In this document: piece by piece, positions 1-10,200 of the stretch
Layout: each line of letters begins with the position of its first letter
How positions within the stretch are numbered: the first letter of the stretch is position 1
From: Phallusia mammillata
Taxonomy: Eukaryota; Chordata; Ascidiacea; Phlebobranchia; Ascidiidae
NCBI GenBank assembly: GCA_003260075.1
Contig: QLIY01000131.1
Span: 62,001-126,000, forward strand
Direction of reading: 5' to 3'
DNA: 64,000 bases
The notes under the pieces: model-generated
The model's input: only the letters and a program-made list of their open reading frames with translations
The model's database searches: none
Told to the model about the DNA's origin: nothing
Position numbers and translations under genes: made by a program

Positions 1-738
1 CAACTGTTCGCCGACGTCAAAAAAATCGAGCCTCACAAAAATCTCAGGTTAAAATAACCGAAATACCTTGACACATAACGTGTGATTAAAAGCGTTTTAG
101 CCACGCTGTGTAGTTTAGTGTAAAACATGAAAATGTTGGATTTGACTCGTGGAGAAATTGGAAATGACTTTAATCTAATTCTGTTTCGAATACTAGTTTC
201 AGAGAAAATGGTAATTCTAACCAGGGAGTCGAATCGCTTGTCATATGAGTTCAGGTTCGGTTCGGGTTCACTTGGTTTTGTTTTTAAGGGTTCGGGTTCG
301 GTTCCGGTTTTTGAAAATGTATACAACTTGTATTATTTTACTACAACACAATACTATTAATAAAATGCTATTTTAATGTGTTTTTTAAACATACATGTCA
401 AAANAATTCTACCCATCATCTACCTGGCCTTATCAAACTCCAAAAGAATTTTGCCCGTGCACTGTTATTTTTGACACGCCCTATAAGTGTGTGTTTCGTG
501 TATTCTTCAGTGCGCTGTTTTGAAAAAAAAAAATACAAAATATACCCCCCCCCCTCTTTTGTTTTGCGAGTTTTGACAGCTGACAATTTTTCTAATTTTA
601 GCATCTGTTTTGTAGCCGACGTATTTTATTTTGTTGCGGTAGGTATAAAATTACGCAGTAGCATCCGTTTTCCATGTTTGCACTGAGAACATAGAGGATT
701 TTTTGTTTTTGAGTCAGCTGGTAATGATTCTAAATTTA

Positions 739-777
<39 letters not shown>

Positions 778-862
778 TGTTATCAATAGAAACTGTTGTC
801 TTTAGGCAGAAAAATATAAAATTTTATTTGTGCTGACAAATTTGCAGTGCCACTTCCTAAGG
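1..862. other. Upstream region of cyclin C, no gene seen
   Basis: No convincing exon is visible on either strand. The stretch at about 244-312 is a degenerate run of GGTTCG/GGGTTCGG units. There is a single n at 404 and two C runs (545-554 and 740-776). A possible 5'-UTR splice acceptor (TTTGCAG, about 841-847) precedes the first cyclin C ATG, so the promoter may be further left. Reads as flanking, partly repetitive DNA. Confidence 0.5.
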
Positions 863-1079
863 ATGGCTGGAAATTTTTGGCAAAGCTCTCACTGTAAACA
901 GTGGATACTGACCCAAGAAGCTATATATCGGGAAAGGCATAAGGACCTGCAAGTTATCAATGAAACAGAATACCAAAAGATAATGCTATTCTTTGCCAAC
1001 GTAATACAAGCTATTGGGGAACAACTAAAAGTCAGACAACAAGTTATTGCCACAGCTACTGTATATTTCAAGAGATTTT
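863..1079 (+). repeat. Allelic duplicate of the cyclin C N-terminus
   Basis: Nearly identical to 1099-1315 with scattered, mostly silent changes, and terminated by a C run at about 1081-1091. A second restart occurs after the C run ending at 1441, where the sequence returns to the Ser-Leu-Lys-Ser-Cys-Asp segment already seen at about 1325. These are two haplotypes laid end to end, not a tandem gene duplication. Confidence 0.85.
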
Positions 1080-2068
1080 ACCCCCCCCCCCTTCAAAGAT
1101 GGCTGGCAATTTTTGGCAAAGCTCTCATTGTAAACAGTGGATACTGACTCAAGAAGCTATATATCGGGAAAGGCATAAGGACCTGCAAGTCATCAATGAA
1201 ACAGAATACCAAAAGATAATGCTCTTCTTTGCCAACGTAATACAAGCTATTGGGGAACAATTGAAAGTCAGACAACAAGTTATTGCCACAGCTACTGTAT
1301 ATTTCAAGCGATTTTATTCCAAGCACTCTCTGAAAAGCTGTGATCCTTTACTTTTGGCCCCTACTTGCATATTTCTGGCCTCAAAAGTCGAAGAATTTGG
1401 CCCAATATCCAATTCACGTCTCATTACGGCACCCCCCCCCCTCTCTGAAAAGCTGTGATCCTTTACTTTTGGCCCCTACTTGCATATTTTTGGCTTCAAA
1501 AGTTGAAGAATTTGGTCCGATATCCAATTCACGTCTCATTACAGCTGTTTCAAACGTTATTAAGGGAAAGTTTTCATATGCTTTTCAACATGATTTTACC
1601 TATCGCATTAACCACGTCTGGGAATGTGAATTTTACCTTCTAGAACTAATGGACTGTTGCCTTGTGGTGTACCACCCTTACAGACCCTTGGTACAGTATT
1701 GCAATGATATGGGCAGAAGTGATTCCCTTCTACCAGTGGCTTGGAAAATTGCAAATGATAGTTACCGTACTGACGTTATCTTACTTTACCCACCGTTTCA
1801 AATTGCACTGGCCTGTTTGCATATGGCATGTGTCATACAAAATCAGGAAGGGCAAACAAAGCAATGGTTTGCTGAGCTTAATGTTGACATGGACAAAGTT
1901 ATTGAAATAACCAGGACTATATTAAAACTGTATGATCTATGGAAGGGCTTTGATGAAAAAGGCGAAATGAATATTTTGTTGAAAAAAATACCAAAAGCCA
2001 ATCCTTCATCACAACAAAGAGATGATAAAATGGACAGACCAGCCAGCACACCTATTTGTGGAAAATAA
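863..2068 (+). CDS. CCNC: Cyclin C (Mediator kinase-module cyclin), intronless, interrupted by two assembly joins
   Basis: Cyclin C is the regulatory partner of CDK8/CDK19 in the Mediator kinase module and acts in the nucleus. The N-terminus MAGNFWQSSH, the block FFANVIQAIGEQLKVRQQVI, then ATATVYFKRFY, DPLLLAPTCIFLASKVEEFG and the PYRPL and LLYPP motifs are diagnostic of the family. The sequence is in three pieces: 863-1079 (residues 1-72, redundant copy), 1099-1431 (residues 1-111) and 1442-2068 (restarting at about residue 77, ending TAA). Collapsing the overlap gives about 284 residues, against 283 for human cyclin C, so the protein is full length. The preferred start is the ATG at 1099; that at 863 is its allelic copy. 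There is no intron, unlike the multi-exon vertebrate gene. An AATAAA overlaps the stop codon. Identity is near certain; whether this is the ancestral locus or a retrocopy is open. Confidence 0.95.
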
Positions 2069-2452
2069 ATTTCTTTTTTATTAATCAGGAAATTTTGACC
2101 AAACCTGTTTGTTGCCACTTTCTGCATTGAAAATGTAAAATCAATGTTTGTACATGAAGTAATCTATCAAATTCACATGTGCAATGTTGATAGCTGTGTA
2201 AGTACATATTTCTATTTCCCTGTTAATCTTTACTGTATCTAGTATGCTTTCCATGAATTTAACATTCTGTCAAAAAAGGCAGCAATTGTGGTACCATCTG
2301 TTGCTCTCAACGTGCCAATTTTATCACTTCGACATGTTACTAGCCTAAAATGTCGTGTAATGCTTGGTTTTCCTAATCAGTTGTATCATTGTGTTGCAGA
2401 ACTGATTTGTGTGTAGATAAATTTATAGCAACAGAAAAAAAACTCAAGAAAA

Positions 2453-4672
2453 ATGCAGGTATTATTTGGTGTTTAAGTTGCACTAGTGGTCTTAGATGTA
2501 ATACATTTTCGGTCGATTTATTTAACAGAACCCCAATGAAGACACAGAATGGAACGATGCCCTTAGAAAACATGGAATTTTACCCAAGAAAGAAAAGCCG
2601 GCACCTTTACCTGAAGAGGTTGATCAAACTGAAGTTGGTAAGTATCTATTGTAATATATATATATTTAATTGGCTATTTTACAGTTTGCTCATATCTTGA
2701 TTTTGCTGTAAAATGAATCAATCCTGTTACTTAATAGATGTTTTCAAATGCCAAAAAGTGATTTTGCTTTTCAGCTCTTACTGTTATGAACTTAAATTTT
2801 GCAATACCCCCCCCCCCGATCAAACTGAAGTTGGTAAGTATCTATTGTAATATATATATATTTAAATCTTGATTTTGCTGTAAAATGAATCAATCCTGTT
2901 ACTTTATAGATGTTTTCAATGCCAAAAAGTCATTTCTGTGCTTTTCGCAGCTCTTACTGTTATGAACTTAAATTTTGCAATAAATGTTTTATTGTGTCAG
3001 CAAAGGTTTTGTGAAAAATATTTTGTTGTAGTGAACAACTATGAGGACATGACACTGGAGGAATTGGATGAATTTGAAGATGAGGAGGATGAAAGAGTGA
3101 TGCAGATGTACAGGTCAGTAAACTACATGTACTTGTCCTATCTAAATGTGCCAATGTATTTTATTTGGGTATCCGTACAGTGGGACGTTAAAAAATGTTA
3201 TTCTGACAATTTGGTATTCTAATGATGAAGTACATAGAAGCTGTTGCTACCAGGCACAATATCAACATTATAGAGTTCTCCTGGAAATTATATTTTTGTA
3301 CCTATGTTTCAACATTCTGTACAGGCCATCAGGGTAAATAATTCAGAAAAAAAATCTGTACAAAAATACTATTGCCAGAAGACCTCTAAGGTTAACAAGT
3401 CTATTCCTTACTAGGTAATCTAAAATCCTATTGTTGTATATTTCATTTAATGTTTTTTTGTCATTTAGAGAGAAGCGAATAGCAGAAATGAAGGCACTTC
3501 AAATGAAATCAAATTATGGTGATGTCAGGGAGATATCAGCAATTGATTATGTCCAAGAAGTGAACAAGGCTGGAGATGGGATTTGGGTTGTCCTTCACCT
3601 GTACAAACAGGGGTAAGAATAACAAATGCCAAGACCAAAAACTTTCAAGTAAAGTCAGTGGTTCAAATGGTTCAAGGGAGGTCTGTAGATGCAAAACTTT
3701 CATAAGACTTTTCAGTCTTTGAAATAGGGTATTTGTATGTGAGGTTCCACAGACACGATAAATTCATGAAAGGGTTTGTAACTGCAAAAAGGCTGAGAAC
3801 CACTGGTCAAGACACATACTGTCTAGTAAAAGACCTATGCTCATAATATGATGAGGATTTTGCTGTGTAAGAGCCAAAACTGCCAAAGTTGTGGTTGTTT
3901 AATTTACTGGATGAACATGATAATGCTTAGTGTTTAGCCAATAGTGTTTTATTAAAAGCTAAGTTGTCACTGATTTTTTTAAATTTGGGTAACTGTACAA
4001 TCGTTGTACTCTTGTAACTTTATTTGAGTTTTTACTTTTTAGCACTTACCATTCTCAAATTTGGATTAAGTGTCATAATCATAGGCATTTATAAAATATT
4101 TTTCAGAATCCCGTTGTGCAGCCTCCTTAATCAGTATCTGTCACGTTTGGCCGCAAAATTTCCTACCGTAAAATTTCTGAAGAGTATTTCCACCACCTGC
4201 ATTCCAAACTATCCAGACAAGAATGTTCCAACAATATTCATTTACAAAGATGGAGAGATGGCTGCCCAGTGGATCGGCCCTCTTTCTCTTGGAGGAATGA
4301 ACTTAAAACAGGACAGTAAGTAAAACATGAAAGTTAACTGAAGCTTTTAACAGTCAAACTTGTACAGAAGCTAAACAAATGCTTCTTATAATAACTCATC
4401 AAGTGTATCACTTTGAATTTTGGAAAATAAATTAAGAAATTTGATTTTACTGATTTGAGAACATAAAATTGCTGTACAATGAGGGAGTGCATTCAAATAT
4501 ACTCAAAATATTTTTAGTGTTGGAATGGCGACTGAGCAAGCTTGGTGTTGTAACGAGCACATTAGAAGAAGACCCAACACCTAAAGTACACGACGTAATG
4601 ACCTCCTCTATAAGATCTTCGTATCAGACCAGCAAACGAAAAGATGAAAGTACTGATGATGAGGAATACTGA
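2453..4672 (+). CDS. PDCL3: Phosducin-like protein 3 (thioredoxin-fold co-chaperone), six coding exons
   Basis: PDCL3 is a cytosolic co-chaperone of the CCT chaperonin with a thioredoxin-like fold. Coding exons: 2453-2458 (ATGCAG only), 2529-2637, 3032-3113, 3469-3612, 4107-4315 and 4518-4672. Each has GT/AG borders and the phases agree. The product begins [20 protein letters not shown]. It carries [19 protein letters not shown], then [42 protein letters not shown] and [11 protein letters not shown], all hallmark PDCL2/3 blocks in the expected order. It ends in an acidic tail (DESTDDEEY). Length (about 235 residues) suits the family. The microexon carrying Met-Gln is supported by the human MQDPN start. 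It lies 385 bp downstream of cyclin C on the same strand, so either close independent genes or, in a trans-splicing animal, a possible operon. Confidence 0.95.
2818..2965 (+). repeat. Allelic duplicate of PDCL3 exon 2 end and intron 2
   Basis: After a C run at about 2807-2817 the sequence restarts with GATCAAACTGAAGTTGGTAA, the exon 2 end plus donor already present at 2621-2641. It then follows the same intron with small indels. Only one copy of the exon belongs in the transcript. Confidence 0.8.
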
Positions 4673-4874
4673 CATATCTCAGTATTTTTGTCATCTTTCT
4701 GCTTTCAAGGTTGGTTTTGATCATTTCTATTACAGGTTGTAACTTGAAACTAAACAACACTTTCTTAAGGTTAGAATTTGTATGCTTCCATGATATAACT
4801 GCTATTAACAGCTTTGTTGCCATTATCCCTGTAGAAAACATCATACCTTTGTTTTGTTTTACAAATAGCTAAAC

Positions 4875-5170
4875 CAGGGGTGTCCAAACTTTTTTAATGG
4901 GGGTCAATTTTCATCAGGTGGAGACGCCCGCAGGCCAAGTTTTTAATTGTAGAAATTGATTCAAGGAAATTGTGGGATTTTGTTGCGTCAGAACCACATA
5001 TACTTTCGTTTTACCGGTAAATAAAGTTCTATGAAGAGCTTTGGCATGAAGTCGCAAGTCGTCACAACCCAAAAGCTTAATCCAAACTATGGTGGCCATA
5101 CGCAACACTATCTGAAACAACAGCCACAGGTCACGTGAAATACACCTGGGGGCCGCACTTTGGACCCCTG
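4875..5170. mobile_element. hAT-type MITE with 8-bp target duplication
   Basis: The left end reads CAGGGGTGTCCAAACT and the right end is its imperfect inverse, ACTTTGGACCCCTG. The flanks are AGCTAAAC (4867-4874) and AGCAAAAC (5171-5178), an 8-bp duplication with one mismatch, as expected for hAT transposition. At 296 bp with no coding capacity it is a non-autonomous element, inserted just beyond PDCL3. Confidence 0.85.
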
Positions 5171-5178
5171 AGCAAAAC

Positions 5179-7095
5179 AATATCAAATTGAATATTTTTC
5201 CTGTCTCGCTGAAGTGTTTCTTAAAGAATCTAAAAACGAAATGTAATATTTAGATTCGAAGAATTCCAAGTGTGGTCTCGCAATGAAATGCAGTTGTCCA
5301 ACTTCAAGGCCAAACATGGACGTTCTTCCAAATTCATTTATACCAGAACATTTTAATAATCATGGTTTCTTTATGTATTGTGCATGTGTCTTATTTGTTT
5401 TTCGTCAAAATCATTCAAAAGTTAATTAGAATCATTCAAAACTGCCTTTGTTGTGGGTTTGTTGTAATAATGAGTGTTACATTTCCCCCCCCCCAGAACA
5501 TTTTAATAATCATGGTTTCTTTATGTATTGTGCATGTGTCTTTGTTATGTGTTTTTCGTCAAAATCATTCAAAAGTTAATTAGAATCATTCAAAAATGCC
5601 TGAGTTGTGGGTTTGTTGTAATAATGAGTGTTAAATTGAAGGTGTAATATTTTTCTAGTTACAGTTGTGTGACAATTTTTCAAACAAAACAGGTCTTTAA
5701 ACACATTAATGGCACCAAAAAACTGTATTGTTTAATTTTTTGCAATAATATATGTAAAACAAATACAACAATCTTATGCTAACTGACATTGGGACTTAAT
5801 TTTGTAATCTAAACAGCTCTTCAAACTTTTTTAAACCAGTATATAACGCATTTATTAGGCTTCGCAAAATAAGTGCGCACAACAAACACAAGGACAACGT
5901 TATGAGAAAAACAATAACACAGAAATAGGACAGTTCCATACTTTGCAAAGCAGCGAGATGAAAAGAAATGTGAAGAGCGTATGGAATGACTGCCGTGTGT
6001 TCATAGATAGCACCAAAAATTGTGACAACTCCCAAAAATATTGCACACTTTATACCAAAACTTGTTACACTACATTAAATTAAGGGTTGGAATAACAGCA
6101 GCCCTACATGTAAATTACCGCACCACGAAAGCAGAAGAATACAGAATACTTTGGGCACCAATCACAATTTATATGCATTGGTTTAAAACCTTTTTAGGGA
6201 AAAAATAACAGGCTCCAATGGGCTTAGTATGTCCCACTTAAGAAATATAAAATCACCTGCTATAAAATCAAATTCAGCATTGAGATGTTAGACTAACTGC
6301 GAAAATTTTATTTTTTTAACAAGGCAATTATAATTGTGATTTAGTTTCAAAAGGGAAGAAGGGTAGATAGACAGACGCGTTTCATCACGTGGCCGAACGC
6401 GTGTTAAAATCAAACAGTTGTTTTCTACGAGTTTGCAGCTGTTGGCAAAAGCGACACATGGTGGCCAATGATCATCTATGCTGTATAGACTATAACACTA
6501 CCGTAGTATTGGCCTACAACTGCATTAGGCGTCTATTCTGTACCGTAAATGTTTACTGTAACATTTATTGACTTTAATCAATGGGTGTGGTTATAATGAA
6601 ACATGCAATGTCATGTATGCGCTCCTTACAAGCGTCCGATTTCTATTGAATCAAGCATATCGCGTCGATGACTGTGAAAAAGTACGTGTGGGAAAAATTA
6701 TGGAGCCTTGTGATCGAGTTGTTTGGGGCAATGTGACGTATATATAATCTAAACTACATGAATGAAAAGTAAATCTAAAGCTATTGAAAATTATGAAACA
6801 ACTAATCATAAGTTGCTTACAGAAGGCCTTTGTCAAGACCTAGCAAAATGTGCTGGTTTGATTTCAATTTATAACTTGCAATACACAAGAAAACCGTCGT
6901 GTATAGGAGGCACTTTGTTATGTTGTTCGAGATTGCATCAGTCTGTTCCCAAAATCCGTTTCAACATTCAGCGCAGTCAGCGGCTCCACAAAATCACAGT
7001 GTTTTGAACCGACTGATCCGCATAACCTTGCTATATGCCCACGGTGGTCACCGTATAAATAAGATCCGGTCATCGGCGATTGCACTCAACTTGAC
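5179..7095. other. Intergenic space between convergent PDCL3 and GOLGB1 (holds both 3' UTRs)
   Basis: No supported exon. A duplicated allelic block (about 5345-5484 and 5496-5640) surrounds a C run at 5485-5495. On the - strand an AATAAA (plus-strand TTTATT, 6564-6569) lies about 530 bp beyond the giantin stop and is a candidate polyadenylation signal. A hydrophobic - strand open frame at 5796-6035 has no splice support and lies past the giantin stop. Confidence 0.5.
6564..6569 (-). terminator. Candidate poly(A) signal for GOLGB1
   Basis: AATAAA on the - strand, about 530 bp downstream of the giantin stop codon at 7096. Assigned by motif and position only; further AATAAA motifs lie beyond it. 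Confidence 0.3.
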
Positions 7096-7245
7096 TTATA
7101 GACCGGACAGGCACTTGATGGCGAAGGCGTGAATGAATATCAAGTAAAGTCCGATGAGGGCACGCAAAGAATACGGCCGAATGTGTGAGCGCAAGCGAGA
7201 TCTTCCGCACAACATTTGCCGAAATCCTGCCTTGGATCGACTAAT
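7096..7245 (-). CDS. GOLGB1: GOLGB1 last exon: basic segment, tail-anchor transmembrane helix and stop
   Basis: Acceptor ATTTTACAG, then 49 codons in phase 0 and TAA. It opens with an Arg/Lys-rich stretch (SKAGFRQMLCGRSRLRSH) followed by a hydrophobic helix (ALIGLYLIFIHAFAI) and only a few residues before the stop. Human giantin has the same order: SGVGWKRVLRSLC, a hydrophobic segment, then a short lumenal end. This exon fixes the identity of the whole gene as giantin rather than a generic coiled-coil protein. Confidence 0.88.
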   Translation of the reverse strand: MSRSKAGFRQMLCGRSRLRSHIRPYSLRALIGLYLIFIHAFAIKCLSGL

Positions 7246-10200
7246 CTGTAAAATGCAAGTAAGGGATTTAACGAATCATTAGTCGTGCCACAAACCCAAG
7301 ATAATGATAATGTACTGCGTATAATGTTTCTCTTATCTTTGGGTTTTCACCCCGCATATAAATTTTTGACCTTTTGGAACGTGAACGTTTCGATTAGGTA
7401 AAAGAGTATATTTAATCCTTTTTTGCAACGTAACTTGGACTTAAATCACGATTTTCTAGAAACATACAAATTTAGCAACACATAATCAGTTTCGACGATC
7501 TGAAAACACATCAATGACGTCACAAATGTAAGTCTATTACGTCATCAAAAATATTGACCTTCACGTCACGCAATGAACATTTAAGTACAAATAATGACGA
7601 AGAGTCAAAGATATCACGTAACTTCAATGACAAACCTTGCGCTTAAAGGTGGAACCCCCCCCCCACTTGGACTTAAATCACGATTTTCTAGAAACATACA
7701 AATTTAGCAACATATAATCAGCTTCGACGGTCTGAAAACACATCAATGACGTCACAAATATTGGTCTATTACGTCATCAAAATTATTGACCTTCACGTCA
7801 CGCAATGAACATCTAAGTTCAAATAATGACGAAGAGTCAAAGATATGACGTAACTTCAATGACAAACCTTGCGCTTAAAGGTGGACGGCTTGAGAAGTAT
7901 CGGTTCCTCTTCATCAGAAAACACGTGACTCATGTTAATGGATGTGGAATGATCTCCCTGCTGCCTCCAAGCATCTTCCACTTCTCTCTTGCATCTTTCG
8001 TCCGTCTGAAATGCGATTTGGTAAAATTGTTTATGAAAACAAATTGGTTTGAAAAAAAATGGAAAAAGTAGAATCATTTGATTGAGCGGTATGTGACCCT
8101 CTGACAGGCAGCTAACTTATAGACGACCACTTTCTTTTTCAAGTATAATTTTAACTGTGGAAACAGATTTCTAAAGAAGCACCCCCCCCCCGCAAAGAAT
8201 ACGGCCGAATGTGTGAGCGCAAGCGAGATCTTCCGCACAGCATTTGCCGAAATCCTGCCTTGGATCGACTAATCTGTAAAATGAAAGACATTCTACTTGT
8301 GAAGTCAAAACGATTATTTAGTCGAGCAACAAACTACCCAAGACAATGTACTTTGTGTGTCGCGTATAATGTTTCTCTTATCTTTGTGTTTTAAGCCCGC
8401 AAGTGTGCGGCGATACCAATTTTGGACGTTTTGGAACATGAACGTTTGCATCAGGTAAACGAGTATATTTAATCCTTTTTTACAATCCCCCCCCCCAAAA
8501 AACCTTTGCAACATACGTTTTAAAGTTATCTTTAAATGAAATTTTCTTATTTTGTGTGAGCAAATATGGCAAAAAGTAGTTTAAAAGAACGCAAGTGCGG
8601 TAAACAGGCTTTCCTGAAATCATTTTCCACGCAATATCTCATAGAAAACAAACGCAAAATGTTACAATTTAAAATAATGCCGTCTACCACCCCTAAACAT
8701 ACGTTTAAAACTATTATAAATTTACCTCATGTGTCAGTCGCTTGACTTCTTCGACTGTTCTCAAGTATTCTCCCCCCCCCCAACTTGCGAGTGAAGAGAA
8801 TCCCTCTCCTCGAACGCTGTCTGCAACTATAAATACAAAGAGATTGTGCTTTTACGTTTATTCAAGCCTTTAGTATAGAAGAACAGGAAAAAAATGTGGA
8901 TGTCGATTTGTGTTCCCCCCCCCCAACTTGCGAGTGAAGAGAATCCCTCTCCTCGAACGCTGTCTGCAACTAAATACAAAGAGATTATGCTTTTACGTTT
9001 ATTCAAGCCTTTAGTATACAAGGATAGGACAAAAATGTGGATGTCGATTTGTGTCCCCCCCCCCCCTTTACGCTGCTCTTTGTGCACAGAAAAAATCAGC
9101 GCTGCACATAAAGCGGTGTCCAAAGTGTGCACATCTAATGTTGCGCACAGTAACCCTGCGTACACACGATAATATAAATTAAGAAGANTTACGCTGCTCT
9201 TTGTGCACAGAAAAAATCAGCGCTGCACATAAAGTGGTATCCAAAGCGTGCACATCTAATGCGCACAGTAACCCTGCGTACACACATTAGGAAAAACATT
9301 AATAGTTATCTCTAAAGAGGTTAATAGTGTTGACTCCGGTCTTTCAAACTACGTCCGAGACATCTTTTCTTACCTCTAATCTTCGTGAGATTTCTTCTTG
9401 CAGTTGTTCCTCCAGAGAAGTAATTCGATCTTCCAACATATTTTTCTCAGCAACAGCCTCCTCCAAACTACAACACACAACATGTCATTCGTTTACCGTT
9501 TGTACCTAATATATCATCGTCTTGAAGTCCAACACATTTCAGTAAATTACAAAACAATATTGCTCATTTTTATAAATCAAAGGCAATATACGTGGCAAAA
9601 AAACAATCATTAGATGCGTTTTTAGGTCGCACTTTAAGTAATTGATTTATTATTTGACAAAATGTTCTATTTAAAGGAGACCTTTGAGGAAAATATACTT
9701 TTCTATCACGTACGTGCGGCATGTTTGCTAGTACCAAGGGCGCCCGTTATAAACATGCCTATAAGCTATATTCTTACCGTTTCTCAAACAGCTCGTTGGC
9801 GTCGTTGGTCGGGGGAGTCTGTTGCGTCATTGAGCTCTGTTAAACGAAAACACACAATGAAATTTACGGTTATAGATTACCGCTATCAAACATACACTGC
9901 TTTACGTCTTTATGAGTGTTCAAATAAATTAATGTTTATTTTAGCAAAACACCAAAAAAACCTTTGCAACATACGTTTTAAAGTTATCTTTAAATGAAAT
10001 TTCCTTATTTTGTGTGAGCAAATATGGCAAAAAGTAGTTTTAAAGAACGCAAGTGCGGTACACAGGCTTTCCTAAAATCATTTTCCACGCAATATCTAAT
10101 AGAAAACAAACGCAAAATGTTACAATTTAAAGTTATGCCGTCTACCACCCTAAACATACGTTTAAAACTTGATGACTTTACCTCATGTGTCAGTCGCTTG

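Noticed and set aside
244-312. Telomere-like GGTTCGG repeats
   Set aside because: Too short and irregular, and internal to a gene-bearing scaffold.
863-1431. Tandem duplication of cyclin C
   Set aside because: The copies are joined through a C run like every other allelic join and differ at only scattered, mostly silent sites.
5796-6035. Hydrophobic - strand frame that could be a giantin membrane anchor
   Set aside because: The conserved anchor with in-phase splice acceptor and stop was found at 7096-7245, upstream of this frame. No acceptor supports the hydrophobic frame.
7164-9300. Segmental tandem repeat array
   Set aside because: Pieces match neighbouring single-copy intron and exon sequence one-to-one and start or stop at C runs or n, as expected of misplaced haplotype contigs.
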